A stretch of DNA of 64,000 nucleotides from Heterobilharzia americana (taxonomy: Eukaryota > Platyhelminthes > Trematoda > Strigeidida > Schistosomatidae), in assembly GCA_944470555.2 (NCBI GenBank), contig OX104127.1, positions 138,216,786-138,280,785 of the forward strand. Reading direction: 5' to 3'. This document shows, piece after piece, positions 1 to 11,700 of the stretch. Both the position numbers and the translations under genes were made by a program. The notes beneath the pieces are model-generated. The model did no database searches. It had not been told where the DNA came from and worked only from the letters and a program-made list of their open reading frames with translations. Numbering within the stretch: position 1 is the stretch's first letter; every line of letters starts with the position of its first letter.

Positions 1-3000
1 TTTGGATAACCGAAACTCATAGATTTACCAACGTCCATAAACGCTAACCGAAGACGAAAGAAATAGAAGAAAACAATTTTATCAACACACCAAAAAATAA
101 TTAAAACTGGTATTCGAGTCTAGATCACAAATAGTATTTTCTACCCACAGGTTGAACGGACCTATGCATTAAAACAAATAAACTGAGGTAGTCAAACAGC
201 TGCCAATGACAATATGATCAAGAAAAGGTTGTTTCAAACAATCAACCAAAACAGAAGAGGAGTTAAGCTAATCGAACATACACTAAGATTGTTTTATCCC
301 CCCCCCCCAAAAAAAAGTTATTTTTTAACTGAGAATTATTTTCTACTTATGCTCATTCCCCTCACACAGAAACACAACTATGTAATTTGCCTGAGAACTA
401 AACTCAACTGGTGGATAGTTGCCTCATTTTTAACATACTTTACTCTATACACTTGTGTTCAACTTGCACAATTTTGTCATATGAATACTCTAAGCCAATT
501 GCAAACTACCTGGGACAAGATTAGTTCATAAGAAGTCTATAAAGGAGAAGTGATGATTTTATCTTTGAAATAAGCGCAAAATACATCTTATATTCATATT
601 TCTACTGCCTAGCCAAGTTCGTACGCATGCATTCTTAAACATTTGGATGACAAAAGTCTTAGAATGCCTTTTTAAAATAAAGAATTTCTTCATCTTGGAG
701 TATAACAGCATGATTAGTCTTCACTCGTTGCTGAAAAATAAAAGATTCTTTCCTTCTATTCGAAGTTGCTGCTGATTACTGATAAATAGTTGTAGAGCTT
801 TATTTTAGGAGGAAATGACCATTTGTGCGTTTGCTTAGTGTCGACCTTGAACAATACCCACAGGATGAATCATTCCTGTTACATAATACAGAAAGGATGG
901 ATTAATTCTCTATGACATACTACGCGAACAAACAGAAGTCACCAAAGAATTGCCTTTGTATGCGAGAAAAGCTTATCATTGTAGTGTACGATAAAATGTA
1001 CAGTTATTTAAGGTAATCATTTTGTTTCCACCTCTTTTGAAGTGTTGGCTGTCTTATAGGTACATCTTAATGCTATCATCATACCCCTAGTCTACTGATC
1101 ATTTAGACTTCTTTTGTAATGTGAATTCTATAAATCATTGAAAGTTTTTTCTGTTATCTTAATACTCTTCAATCAGTGATTTTGTCAGGGTAGGTTAGGT
1201 ACCTTAGATCTCATGATCTATCTGACAGAATGCCTGTTTTAAGTAAAAATTACATTAAAGCAGCTATTATGGATTACATCTTACTTCAGAAGTGAAGAAC
1301 AAAAGGGGAAATTAGAAACATATGTATATGTACAACACTGTTTAGTCTTGTAATATTGAATTATCCAACTTCGAGTTAATGCTAAAACAAATCGGAGTAA
1401 GAGAGACTTATATTCCAAGGTTGCATTCGGAATATACATCTGGAGGCATGTCACCAGTGAGCACTATACAGTAATTTAGCCTGAGGTCTTCAGGGATTTT
1501 ATTCCATGATTTTCCATCTGAAGTCAATCTGTGGTGAATATTACCTTGAAATAAAGTCCCTAAAGACCAAAAACTACAGGACCTATGTTTCTTCAAAGAG
1601 CTATAATCTTAAAAAAGGTGTAAAATTTGTTCATAGTTTCGTAAACTTTATCATCTACCAGGATTATTTTGTGTCCAACATATCCTATTAAATTTCTGTC
1701 TGTTATATACAGCGATACTAGTTACCTATTTTCCAAATTATTTTCCTCAAAATGCTATGACACAGTTTATTGACAATATTAATATTCATTTGTCAATAAG
1801 CAATTTAAAACAAAACAGCTGGATTTAAGTGAAATTTGGCATTTTGGTAGAAGTAGTAGTATTTGATTACATCATGTATAATGTAAGAATTAAATACCAC
1901 ATAATGATCTTTTCATGTATTCTTTAGACGTGATTACCATTTTATTTAAACAGATTTTAATATGTTCAACAGAAATGAAAGAAAATATGACTTCAATTGT
2001 TTCTTTAAATCATCAATGTAACTGTCACGCACAAGATTTAATGAAAACATATTTGTGTGAAAGAACAAAAGAAAACCGGATTTTGACGGATAGAACAATT
2101 AGTATTGTTTCGACAAACATATTCATAACATGATTATGAGTAAATAAAGATTTTCAGTGTTTATGTGGAATGTATTCAGAGATTTTAATCAATACAATGT
2201 TATTCATTACTGATAAGCTTACCTCAGCTGAATAGAAACAGAACTACCGTCTACCTGAATAATGTAGACTGGAATTTATTTGCACATTTTTGAATTCAAC
2301 TAAGCAGTGTATATCATTGAAGGGAAAGGCTATTTTTCAGCAGTTTCCTGTCGTAAATATTACATCATTGTGGGGCTAGAGATTATAATACTAAACATAT
2401 TATCATTAACGATACATTACTAATCACTTGAAATATATGAAGACGAAAGTATTCAAATATGATTTTAAACAGACTCAAACAAACATGAATCAGATATCCA
2501 CTCAATGATAAACTCTGCATTTTCAGCCTATTTGTGAATAGCAACTAAAACTAAGAGTTTAAACTTAACTGCATCAACTTTCGACTTGTTAGATAGGTAT
2601 TAGTTTTACAAGTAGTTTCATTTTAATTGTACAAAGTTAGTTTCGTGACACTGAACTGTTGAGAATACATAAGCGAATCAGATAGAATGGCTCTCCTGGT
2701 TAATATCCATATTTTGGCATATCCTCTTGTGGCGATAAGGATAATTGCCTGAAGCACTAGACTTCCATTCAGTCAGTCTTGATTCATATTTAACTCCTTG
2801 CACTTCGATTTGAGCCACTATTTAGTATCATAATTCCGCACATACACAGTGTGGCTGCCAGTTTACCATATTAAAAGAACGAGGATGATTTACATCATAT
2901 CACAAATACTTGATCACGAAGTCTCTCCATTACGTCTTAAGAAGAAAAACTCGAAAAGTCTTCTGTAAATCAACGCAAAGTATTTTGTTGATACTTGTGA

Positions 3001-3300
3001 CCTTTGAAATAATGAATAGCGCATTTTGATCCATTATAGCTTTTAATTTTGTCAAAAGGTTTCTGCTGACATTGCTCGTGATATGGATCAACAATTGATT
3101 AGGTTGAAGTAACCAGTAAAATAGTAAATCAGTTTTTAATGTTGATACTGAAACTGATAAAATAACAAATTACTTGAGAGAGCCGAACTAACTTGTGTAC
3201 TAAAAGTAAAACTCATTACCAACGGGAGTGAAGATAAACTGGTATACGAAAGATAAAAACTCAGATGCAAGTGAAGTTTACTAGCGAGTTGGTAGGTTCC
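1..3300. other. AT-rich non-coding stretch
   Basis: No gene is supported here. Open frames are short, lack family resemblance and are broken by frequent stops. A run of ten C residues lies at about 299-308. A short match to the upstream arm of the SINE-2 family (minus orientation) is visible near 1,440-1,485, where the pattern of CACCAGTG followed by ACAGTAATTTAG recurs in copies near 48.5 and 58.4 kb. Confidence 0.6.
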
Positions 3301-3309
3301 AGTTCTTAT

Positions 3310-3445
3310 TCATTGACTCAATAACTTTCATCATAAACCGATGTTAATTGGAGAACTATTGAAAAATTTGAAGCAAGTGACAGCTCCTATTTCCAACACT
3401 GAAGTTTTTCAACACTGCGCACCAACAAGGGTCATTAGGCCCAAG
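3310..3445 (-). repeat. SINE-2 fragment (degenerate)
   Basis: Minus-strand relic of the tRNA-headed SINE-2 family. The order is recognisable: tail (catcataaaccgatgttaa, equivalent to catcatggactgatgtcag in better copies), the segment GGAGAACTATTGAAAA, then the remains of the ribozyme region ending at cactgcgcaccaac. The hammerhead core is lost. Confidence 0.6.
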
Positions 3446-3544
3446 ATTATCTTATCATAATCCTTTGCTGTATGATGTCTGTCTTTATTAAAACTGAGGT
3501 CCAGGACATATGATGATAATTTTTTTTGGTTGTGGCTAGAAGAG

Positions 3545-3592
3545 GATTCTAGGACACGCATTTCGTCTTATTTGGGACTCGCCAACTAGGTG
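3545..3592 (-). ncRNA. Degenerate hammerhead ribozyme (mirror arm)
   Basis: Reverse complement of the plus ribozyme next to it. On the minus strand the core reads TTGGCGAG, so positions C3 and A6 are changed, while stem II and CGAAA remain. Probably inactive. It forms the left arm of a long hairpin with 3,599-3,663. Confidence 0.6.
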
Positions 3593-3599
3593 CAGATAC

Positions 3600-3646
3600 A
3601 CCCAGCTGACGAGTCCCAAATAAGACGAAATGCGTGTCCAGAATCC
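3600..3646 (+). ncRNA. Hammerhead ribozyme, Smα type
   Basis: The invariant core is complete: CTGACGAG at 3,606-3,613, stem II GTC/GAC, then CGAAA ending at 3,630 and a GTC cleavage triplet at about 3,636-3,638. The short, nearly self-complementary stem III (TGCGTG) is typical of Smα ribozymes, which are known to self-cleave. Stem I is damaged: CCCAG upstream faces CAGAATCC rather than the CTGGATTCC seen in better copies. Activity is therefore doubtful although the core is intact. Confidence 0.7.
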
Positions 3647-4379
3647 TCTGCTAGCCACAGCCAAGTAAATTACCATAATAAATATTTCAGAAATGTCTGG
3701 GCATCTTCAAAAAAGACCATATGCAAACAGAGGTCGATCAATTCGACCCAGTATAGCAACGGAGAATCACAAGTATATCAACAAGGAGTTATAACCAAGA
3801 TGTATTGCTTCAAACTCCAAAGCATTAGTCATTAGACTAATGATTTACAATTGACTCTCCTCATTCAACAACTTTATTTGTTACTCTGGCTGGTTCTACT
3901 AGGATTTTGAATATGATTGAAGGATTAAACGTTTTTGGAATATCAGCTTGTTGTTTAGTTTTCTTGTCCTGATCAATCGATTTAGCTTTATTACTAGTCA
4001 CTGTATGACAGTGTCAGAACCAAAAAAGAATGAAGCCAACCTTTCAATGCTCATAATACTCTGCATCAACAGCGTTCTCAGTGGCGTCATGTGATAAGTT
4101 TAAGGTTTAGTTACTGGTTTTATTCATCCATCATCTTTAAGCAGACTCAATAAAGTTAACCAAGATATTCATGGAAAAATTGAAAAAAAGCACTTAAAGC
4201 ACATATCTATATTCTTCCTAATCTAAAGTATACAAAATTGCAAAGGCGGATATTCACTACGTTTTAGACAAATGTGACTTCTGATAAGTATTTAACCAAT
4301 ACCAATTAACAGAAACGAGATAATTCCTTTTTTTTCATAGCATCTCATTTTATACAGAACCTTCCAGTTTCAAGTTTGT

Positions 4380-4575
4380 GAGATTTATTGATTTCAACTC
4401 GGTATTCACCACACACTGGTGTCAGTCAAAGAAGTACTGAAAACCTCGTTGCGCCAAACACCCTCTTACATCTTAATATGTAACTCCTTGGTAGCGAGCA
4501 CTCACAACTCCGCCAAGAACTGAACCCAGGACCTTCAGATTCCACAGCCAACACCATACTTTTGAAACACTAGTT
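4380..4575 (-). repeat. SINE-2 copy (degenerate)
   Basis: Minus-strand copy. From left to right on the plus strand: tail (TTATTGATTTCAACTCGG), the GGTGTCAGTC motif, a heavily mutated ribozyme segment, ACTCCTTGGTAGCGAGCACTC, then a B-box-like region (AACTGAACCCAGGACCTTCAG, complementary to a pol III B box) and the start of the tRNA-like head. Confidence 0.65.
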
Positions 4576-4599
4576 TCAAAGCCAAACGGTCGAATCGAT

Positions 4600-4955
4600 T
4601 AATGGTTCAGTACTCATTAATCACTTGCTTCAAGATGAGATTTTTCAAAATTCTAATCACAAATCGTGACTGGCGTAGCAAACGAAGTTGAATGTGAAGA
4701 TAGGTACTCAATGATAGCATTGTATGAAGGTTGCACAATATCAGGGATTGACATGCAAAAGTAGGAAATTTTTGACCAAATGATTTTGACCCAGTGGCTG
4801 AGTGGTTAACGTGATCACTGCGAAACCTAATGATCCTGGGTTTTTCCCTGTAGAGTAGTGCTATACTGGGGAAAAACAGCTTTCCAGTACCCTCTGATTT
4901 TCAGCGGTTCTCCAGATGGTGTCAGTCTATGATGAGCAATAACTTACGTTATTAT
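4600..4955 (+). repeat. SINE-2 copy, plus strand
   Basis: About 350 bp with the recognisable unit order. It has the upstream arm (TCGTGACTGGCGTAGCAAAC, CATTGTATGAAGGTTGCAC), a tRNA-like head with the A-box-like TGGCTGAGTGG at 4,795-4,805, and a weak B-box region. Then come a degenerate hammerhead segment and the tail GGTGTCAGTCTATGATGAGC. The ribozyme core is not intact in this copy. Confidence 0.7.
4795..4805 (+). promoter_or_regulatory. pol III A-box-like motif in SINE-2
   Basis: TGGCTGAGTGG fits the tRNA A-box pattern TRGCNNAGYNGG. It sits at the same relative place in other copies (for example about 9,020 and 60,620). This supports a tRNA-derived internal promoter for the family; activity of this copy is unknown. 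Confidence 0.5.
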
Positions 4956-4959
4956 TGAA

Positions 4960-6700
4960 AGATTGACTGATATAACAGAGAAAATTCCCTGTGTATAAAG
5001 ATCATATTTTTGATAGTGAGCAAAACTGGTCTAAAGTGACTAAATGGTTTTTGAGTTTGCTCACTATAGATTCCATTTTCATCCATCCTTGTGAGAGTAT
5101 CCGGCAGCAAATATCACTTGAATATGAAATACATTTAACATCACTTTATATTAGTTGAACTGCTGTTGTAAATAGTATTTGAGCAAGCAGAACGTGTTAG
5201 CTTGAAGGGGTCATAATGAAATCAGAGTTTACTGAGTTCAACATAACATTTTCAAAGCTGTTACCAGACGGATGTTCAAACATTCGCTCAAGTCAAATGC
5301 AGCATATGCAAGTATTGGAATTCTTAGTTAAACATTTATAGTATTTTCTTCTTTTCAAAAGACTTAGTTATAAAGAAGATATGAGTATCATACAAATTTT
5401 ATTGAAGCTGAAAAGAAACTTTACTATCCATTTAAATATTTTTCAGTTAGCCAGTTTTCAAATGATTTCCGACCATCTACCTTATCGATTGTTACATCAA
5501 AAGCTTATAAGTCATAATTCCCGCTACTCAAACAACTTGTACACAACTTGAATAGGTGACAGAACCTAATTAAAATTTTGTTCTGATAACTCAGAGTTTA
5601 ATTTGATTACACTGTTGTTATCTCAAAAAAACAATCATTTTAATATTAAAGCTATTCTATTATGAAAAGATAGACGTGACAGATAAATTAAGATTTTATG
5701 CCTGCTAAACAAATTGGATGCGTTTTTCAATATAATCTAAAGGCAACTGAATACCGGTAACTTGTGTACTTTACAATCCCCAAGTTAAAGTATACAACTG
5801 TTGCTAATTATAAATTCCGTTTATAGATATGAAAGTTTTAGCGGCATTGTGAATAATTTCAATTTTGTGACTTTAAAAGGTTGATAAAGTCAAAGGTGTA
5901 TCATTAGATGCCGCTAGTAGATATTCATGAGTTAGAGTGGTACAAATTTCTGATTTACAAACCGTTATTAGCTGTGTAACAGTTTCCCTCAGAGGCTCAT
6001 AAAAAAGATACTTAGTTTCACTATTTGGCACAATAGATACATTTTTAGCCTTAAAATGATGTGGTAGGCTGTGAAAACCATTTATATTCAGTGATACTTG
6101 GGGAAAGAATTTTTAAGGGAGCAGAAAAATCAGGTCCTTTTCTCAGTTTAATTATTATAAGCAGCAGTGTTTGGATTCTTGACTTTAATTTACTCACCCG
6201 ATCCCTAATATGTGTGCATTAAATTTCTTTCTACTTAACTGTGTATACAGGTTATGAGTTACCTAAATATTGAATCGCCCGCCCTCTCTCACTGGACCGT
6301 GCTACATTTTAGGTCCTTCATTTTCACCGCTTTTAATAATTTTATCTACATATATTTGTCCACTTATGCTGAATGTGTTGTTCTCTTATCTCACTCTCAA
6401 GTATCTTCGTTTTATCTTCTTTGTTTTTATCAATATACTACTCAATTAAAGAAATAGTTTCTTCATTCCCTAACTTCTCGCGATTACAAATAGCCTGACA
6501 GAATTTTGTCCATCGGTTACAGTTCTAGGTGTTTCCCAGTAAGCCTAACATAATTTACAGACAAAGTAATTTTAAAAGATTTGTTAGTTACTTTAACGCA
6601 ACTTAATATGCGTCTTTTACATGAATGACAGTTAGGAGGAATATTCACTAACTGAAGCAAAACGGACTCATTAGAATGATATCACCATTTCGAAGGTTAG
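4960..6700. other. AT-rich non-coding stretch
   Basis: No coding region, RNA gene or repeat family that I recognise. The frame at 6,254-6,457 lacks any family resemblance and looks like chance. Confidence 0.55.
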
Positions 6701-6704
6701 TGTA

Positions 6705-6850
6705 GGTTTTATTGACTTCAAGTTGATTTTCATCATAGGCTGACATCAGCTGGAGAATCATTGAAAACAGGGGACCACTTGATAGCTATTTCGTCATGAT
6801 ATGAGACTCAGCAGTGCATATCCATGATCCCGCTTTAACTTGACCTCAAT
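6705..6850 (-). repeat. SINE-2 copy (ribozyme and tail part)
   Basis: Minus-strand partial copy: tail (ATTGACTTCAAGTTGATTTTCATC), GACATCAGCTGGAGAATCATTGAAAA, then a ribozyme segment. On the minus strand the core reads CTGCTGAGTC...GACGAAA, i.e. three bases (GAG) are missing from the family core CTGAGGAGTC. It ends before the tRNA-like head. Confidence 0.7.
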
Positions 6851-8280
6851 TTGTACATGAGTAATTCATTCAGAGATAGCGAAATGTAGAGAAAAACAAC
6901 TATTTGGGATATGCATTCTTGGTTACAACTGATAATACTACCAGTGCATTAAAAGCTTGTAAAGATAACTGAAATCAAAAGTGTATATCGCAAACAACAT
7001 GAAACATATCGTTCCCAGATAGCAGAAAGATACCTACATACATGAATAGAGTAGTAATTACCTCAACTGGATCCTATAGACATACAGTTTGATTCCAATC
7101 CAAGAATGTTTGTGCAGTATTGCAACCATGCAAAGCAGAAGTAGGACTGCTTTGGATTGAAACAACATTTTTCAAGATTTCTCAAACAGTAATACTCACA
7201 CTGCTTATCGTATTCATATTGAGTACTTTAGTTTGGCATTTATGGCAAAAGTAACTAAGCTGAAAGACAAATGTGATAGTTATGATCATTTAAGGTACAG
7301 TTAAGCATGTCATGAAAAATTATGTTGAATACAAATTTATGTTCACCAAACTATGACTATTTCAGAAACCGAATACTAGAATGAATTGCTAAAGACCTAC
7401 TTACATAATGAATATGATCGATTGAATTGATTTCAAGTTAATGTGTAACACAGATTTGATAAAACATGCATTCACTGTTGATTATGTCCTTCCAGTGACT
7501 TACAGTTGAATAAACCATACTCACCGTGACAAATTTAGCAGATATTTGTGTCTGATAACTACAGAACTTCGTATTATTACAACTCTGTTTAGCGTCTATT
7601 ATTAGCAGATTTGAGAAAGGTGTCCAGTTTGTATGAAGATACGACTTGTTGACAAAAAAACTATTGCATGTTATTCATCCATAATATGTTAAAAGGTTAA
7701 ATCGATTGAGCTGAAGTTTTCAGTACAATTCTAGACGTTTTTATAAGTACATCATAGGTCTTTGTAAAGCTCTGATACACTGATAATGATATCCAGCCTC
7801 ATACTGAGACGTTTTTCAGTGGAAACAGTGATTCAGTTTAAAGTCTGCCCTCACTGCTACATATATTCTCCATCACTTCCAGATGAAATCCAAACTACTG
7901 ATTTAAATTAAGTGGTCAGTGGTGTTTCTGATATAACGGATTCAATAAAGGCATGTCAGGAGTAATACCAAAGAGATGCTTCCTGGCATAACAGACTGGA
8001 ACACGTTTGAAGCGTAACATCAAATATAAGACGGAATACATAGGAGAATATAGCTCTCCATTAATGTTCGATTCCCATTAAAATTGTGCACGTACACTAG
8101 CAAGACGTTTCGAGTATATCCATCAAACATCCTTGCAATCGTATGTGTTGATTTTAATATTGTAGCCTGTAAATCTCCGTCGCTTATTGCACCGAATATA
8201 TGGACCACTATTGGTATATGGATTCCTGCGTGCTTCTCTCAGCATTGCTGGTACTTTAAGTTTTGATATTATTGGTGAAT
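6850..8280. other. Non-coding stretch
   Basis: Nothing supported. Overlapping short frames on both strands at 8,020-8,311 have no recognisable domain and run into the Smα copy at 8.28 kb. Confidence 0.5.
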
Positions 8281-8282
8281 AG

Positions 8283-8560
8283 CGACTGACGTTGGAATTC
8301 AGGACGAGCATCCCGGCTGGTTTAAAACTTGACAGTTGGATTTACTTGCCTCCTTGTAATTGATGCTATTCCTGCTAAGACTCAAACCCAGTACACATCG
8401 CCTCAAACGCCCGGTGGCCTGGAAGATAACGTTTTGGTGTTTGAAGCGATTGATCAGAACAACGTCTGTCACTGAGAGGCACTGAGTACTCTCAGCTGAA
8501 GAGTTCCAGAAGCGATGAAGCATGCATCCTGCATTCCACTGCTAGCAGCTATCCATCAAT
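8283..8560. repeat. Smα-like elements, head-to-head pair
   Basis: Minus part at 8,283-8,400: GGAATTCAGGACGAGCATCCC (3' end with the ribozyme core deleted), then ACTCAAACCCAGTACACATCG, a mirrored B box. Plus part from about 8,405: GTGGCCTGGAAGATAACG (tRNA-like head), AGCTGAAGAG, and the 3' end CATCCTGCATTCCACTGCTAGC. The arrangement repeats the inverted pairing seen at 3.5, 21.6 and 63.5 kb. Confidence 0.7.
8491..8540 (+). ncRNA. Degenerate hammerhead ribozyme (Smα type)
   Basis: CTGAAGAG at 8,496-8,503 satisfies the CUGANGA core, but stem II is scrambled and the second core box reads GATGAAG rather than CGAAA. A cleavage-like ATC precedes CTGCATTCC. Probably inactive. Confidence 0.45.
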
Positions 8561-8607
8561 ACTGTATGTGTTATGTTTGAATCAATGAAGTATTCAATTT
8601 GGAGGCT

Positions 8608-8825
8608 TGTGAGGATTTATTGATTTCAGGTTGGTAGTTATCATGGACTAATATTAGTAGGAGGAATATTGGAAACCTAGGAGCACTGGAAAGCTGTTTC
8701 GTGACAACGTGGGACTCCTTAGTAATGCGCACCTACGACTCCACCAGAGGTCGAAACTAGGACCTTCAGATCCGCAGCCGGCACATTACCGTTAAGTCAC
8801 TGGGTTGAAATCCAGTGGAAATCAG
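8608..8825 (-). repeat. SINE-2 copy, minus strand
   Basis: Tail (TTATTGATTTCAGGTTGGTAG, TCATGGACTAATATTAG), ribozyme segment, mirrored B-box region (AGGTCGAAACTAGGACCTTC) and tRNA-like head ending at CACTGGGTTG. On the minus strand the hammerhead reads CTAAGGAGTCCC...ACGAAACAGC, one core base (G5) from the family core. It faces the plus-strand copy at 8,860-9,185, giving an inverted pair. Confidence 0.75.
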
Positions 8826-8859
8826 TAGAAATCACTAGATCTCCGCAGAGCTTCAAATT

Positions 8860-9185
8860 GAATCAATCTAGTTCTCACTGGTGACTAGATTCGAGAGTTG
8901 ATTTTGAAAGTTCCAGTTAGAAGTTGTAATCGATCGGATCAGCTAAGTCGAACATCATGATATTGGATGGAGGTCACTCTATGTCAGAAGTAAGAAATAT
9001 GGACATATGAACTCCAACACTGGCTCAAAGGTTAACTACTTTCCACGGAACCTGAACGTCTTAGGTTTGATCCCTGGAGGGGTCATAGGTGTGTACTGCT
9101 GAACAGTTTCACACTAGGACTAAACAGCTGTCCAGTGCTCCTAGATTTCCAATGTTTCTGCAGTTGATATCAGTCCATGATGAAT
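8860..9185 (+). repeat. SINE-2 copy, interrupted by an RTE insertion
   Basis: Upstream arm (CTCACTGGTGACTAGATTCGAGAG), tRNA-like head (CACTGGCTCAAAGGTTAAC), B-box-like GGTTTGATCCC, ribozyme segment (CTGCTGAACAG...CTAAACAGCTGTCCAGTGC) and tail GATATCAGTCCATGATGAAT. The tail is cut at 9,185 by an RTE element and resumes at 11,945 with GTCCATGATGAATACTAACCTGAAAT. Confidence 0.8.
9173..9185. repeat. Target-site duplication, left (RTE copy 1)
   Basis: GTCCATGATGAAT, identical to 11,945-11,957. It flanks the RTE element and belongs to the interrupted SINE-2 tail. Confidence 0.85.
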
Positions 9186-9579
9186 TATTTATTTATTATT
9201 TATTAGTCCCTCGGGTTCCTAGTGGAACATAGGGCTTCACTAGCATGTCTACATTCCACTCTCTTCTCTCAAATCTTTTCAACCTGGCTCCACCACTATC
9301 CACTAGCTCTCATTTCTTCCTCACACCATCTCACCCATGTCACCATCATCTCGGACACCCAATTCGTCGTTTACCCTTCGGATTCCACTCCAGAAACTAG
9401 ACTGGCGCTTGATGTCCCCAATCAGCCTCCTCAGTGTATGCCCAATCCATCTCCAATTCCTTCCAGTACATATTTGTCCAGTGATAGGTTCTTGCTTCGT
9501 TGGTTCGTTGCCAGGCCGGAGTGAGTTCCTTGTTGCTCATTCCTTCTGGCAATCCATCTGAGCTTCAGTAACCAGCCAC

Positions 9580-10985
9580 TATAGGCAGTTGTTGATGGAT
9601 GTCTGTAGTTTATTGGAAATCACTCTCGCAACGCGACAAGTCTCTCAACCATCACACAGAAGCACTGACTTCACTGGGTTGGTGTTCAAAATCCGGATGT
9701 TGTTCACGCTTTATGCTGAGTGCAGTGAAGCAGATCTCCACACTGCTTTCAGACTAATGAACGCCTGTCTTGCTGTCTTTCCGATTATCATTTTGACATC
9801 CTCGTCTGTGCAGCCGCCTGTAGTTGAAACGGTGCTGCCTAGATAGGTGAAGGAGGTTACTTCCTTCATGTTTCTCCCGTTGATGGTTATTGGAGCATAT
9901 TGTTGTTGTTGCTGCTGTTGTTTTTGGGTGGGTATTTCATCACCTCTGTCTTCTCCATATTCACTTGAAGTCCCATCTTCCTTCGCTGCCCTGCCCTGCC
10001 ATGCCTCTTCTGCCAACTTGTTAGTTTTCACCTGTACATCTTCAAGTTTGTGTGACATCAGACACAAATCGTTGGCGAAATCCAAATCATCTAGCTTCTT
10101 TCCCGCAGTCCAGTCAGCGTATCCGCCTCCTCTCGCTCCTCACTGTTTGTTGCATGATCCAGTCCAGTCCACCACAATCAGGAATATCATGGATGATAGT
10201 AGACAGTCTTGTTTCACTCCTGTCTTCATTTCAAAGGTATCACTGAGCTTCCCATTGTGAATCACTTGGCATGTGGCATCTTCATACAGTTGTTGAATGT
10301 GGCTGATAAGTGTTTGTTGTATTGCGCAGTATTGAAGCAGTTTCCAAATCACCTCTCGATCGACGCTGTCAAGAGCCTTCTCAAAGTCGATGAAGTTGAG
10401 GTAGAGTTGAGTTGACTGCCATTCTATACTCTGTTCTATGATGATGCGTAGTGTGGCGTTGCAATTTGGTCGTCACATGATTTGTACTTCCTGAATCCAG
10501 CCAGCCAACCTGTTCCGGTCGTAGTTTTGAATACAGTGCATCCTTTAGCCTCTCCAGGATGATGCGACCTAATATTTTGCTTGCTCTGGGTGGACGGCGG
10601 TGAAGCATGATTCCGCGTCAGTTCTTGCAAACACTGAGGTCTCCCTTCTTCGCCAGTTTGACAAGGTAACTCTTCTTCCAATCATCGAGCAGGTACTTTC
10701 TCTTCCTTCTACACCTTCTGCAATAGTGGTGTGGTGTGAGCATGTCGGCTGTTGTCTCTGAGTCTGTTCTCAGTGCTTCTGGCGGGATTTCGACTGGTCC
10801 TGCTGCATTCCCACATTTCAGTAGCTATATGGCGTTCACGACTTCGACTTTTGTTGGAGAATTTATGTTCACTTGTAGTTCAGTGGCTGTAGGTGGTACT
10901 TCTGGACGAAGTGCAGGTGGTGGTGGTGTTGGTGGTCGATTCAAGAGCTTTTTGAAGTGATCAGCCCACTGTTTAGTACATGCAT
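9580..10985 (-). pseudogene. Reverse transcriptase region, RTE copy 1 (broken)
   Basis: On the minus strand the RT order can be followed across several frames: LLNRP linker, ASKILGRIILERLKDAL, the motif-A region FIDFEKALDSVDREVIWKLL near 10,330-10,400, motif B TGVKQDCLLSSMIF (QG replaced by QD at 10,206-10,211), motif C DFANDLCLMS (10,068-10,079; FADD replaced by FAND), then NGRNMKEVTSFTYLGST. A glutamine run encoded by a CAG/CAA repeat lies at about 9,898-9,925. Catalysis is not expected. The C-terminal part (WNPE-type segment) lies near 9,360-9,420. Confidence 0.85.
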
Positions 10986-11059
10986 CTGGTGAAATCCATA
11001 TGGCTTTGTGGATATCCTTGTGCTTGAACACACTGCCTCGCCTCCAATCAACAAATCGT

Positions 11060-11682
11060 TGAATGCACACAATTCTGCAAACAATTCTCCATTCTCGTTC
11101 ATCACCTCACCGAGCACTTCTCCACCCATGGTTAGTTCTCTTCCTGTGTTGTCCCCTCCCAGTTGGCATTCATGTAACCCCACCCATTAGGATTTTGATA
11201 TCGCCAACTGAGGTGGTGTGTTGTCCAGTGTTGATTGGAGTTGTCTGTAGAATTCCCCCTTTTCCTCTTCATCTACATCTGCATTATTTGTAGGTGCATA
11301 GTGTAGCGTAGCATTGTATGATTGTGACCTTCCTTCCTTCCTTTTGATGAGTTGAATCCATCTTGCTGTCATCATCCTGATGCTGGAGGAGGAGATTGCT
11401 TCCCACTGCATGAGAAAGAGCCTTCGATGCTGTTGTGGACATCATGATAGCCACTGCATAACTCAGTGTGCTCGTGGTTGTCGTCTGTGTGACAGTATCA
11501 GAGTAGATTACTGACTCCTCTCCAGTTGACAGTTTGGAGAGTCCACTCCCATTCCATCTGCTTTCGCAAATTCCAAGCAATTCAATGCGATCCCTCTTCA
11601 TCTCGTTTGCAATCTGAGCTGCCTTGTTGGGTTCAAAGGTGGTGTGGACATTCCATGTCCCCACGTTTACTTTTGTTTTCAT
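11060..11682 (-). pseudogene. APE-type endonuclease region, RTE copy 1 (broken)
   Basis: The first ATG after a GA/TC microsatellite begins MKTKVNVGTWNV (ATG at 11,680-11,682). The motif GTWN and the later GICESRWNG match the N and E motifs of AP-endonuclease-like domains of non-LTR elements, which nick target DNA for reverse transcription. The QCYAPTN motif is disrupted: the sequence reads IIQCYAT and then shifts frame, as in copy 3. NENGELFAELCAFNDLLIGG follows in another frame. The C-terminal end is removed by the internal deletion. Confidence 0.75.
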
Positions 11683-11700
11683 CGAGAGAGAGAGAGAGAG
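11683..11700. repeat. GA microsatellite in RTE copy 1
   Basis: A (GA)n run just upstream of the endonuclease start on the minus strand. The matching TC run is at 39,179-39,200 in copy 3. Confidence 0.85.

Larger units (their letters stand above)
3526..3840. repeat. Smα-like element, palindromic head-to-head pair
   Basis: A minus-strand end of an Smα-like element (3,528-3,592) abuts a plus-strand copy (3,599-3,840). The two arms are near-perfect reverse complements over about 65 bp, from TGGTTGTGGCTAG to the hammerhead core, separated by only about 6 bp. The plus copy continues into the downstream Smα body (AGAGGTCGATCAATTCGAC at about 3,730, then ACAAGTATATCAAC). Smα elements are established pol III-type SINE-like satellites of schistosomes; copy identity is inferred from recurring order and sequence in this window. 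Confidence 0.8.

Noticed and set aside
299..308. Run of ten C followed by A-rich sequence.
   Set aside because: Simple homopolymer; no function can be supported.
9847..10260. Plus-strand 137-codon frame with a run of cysteines.
   Set aside because: Shadow of the CAG/CAA glutamine repeat in RTE copy 1, read on the wrong strand.
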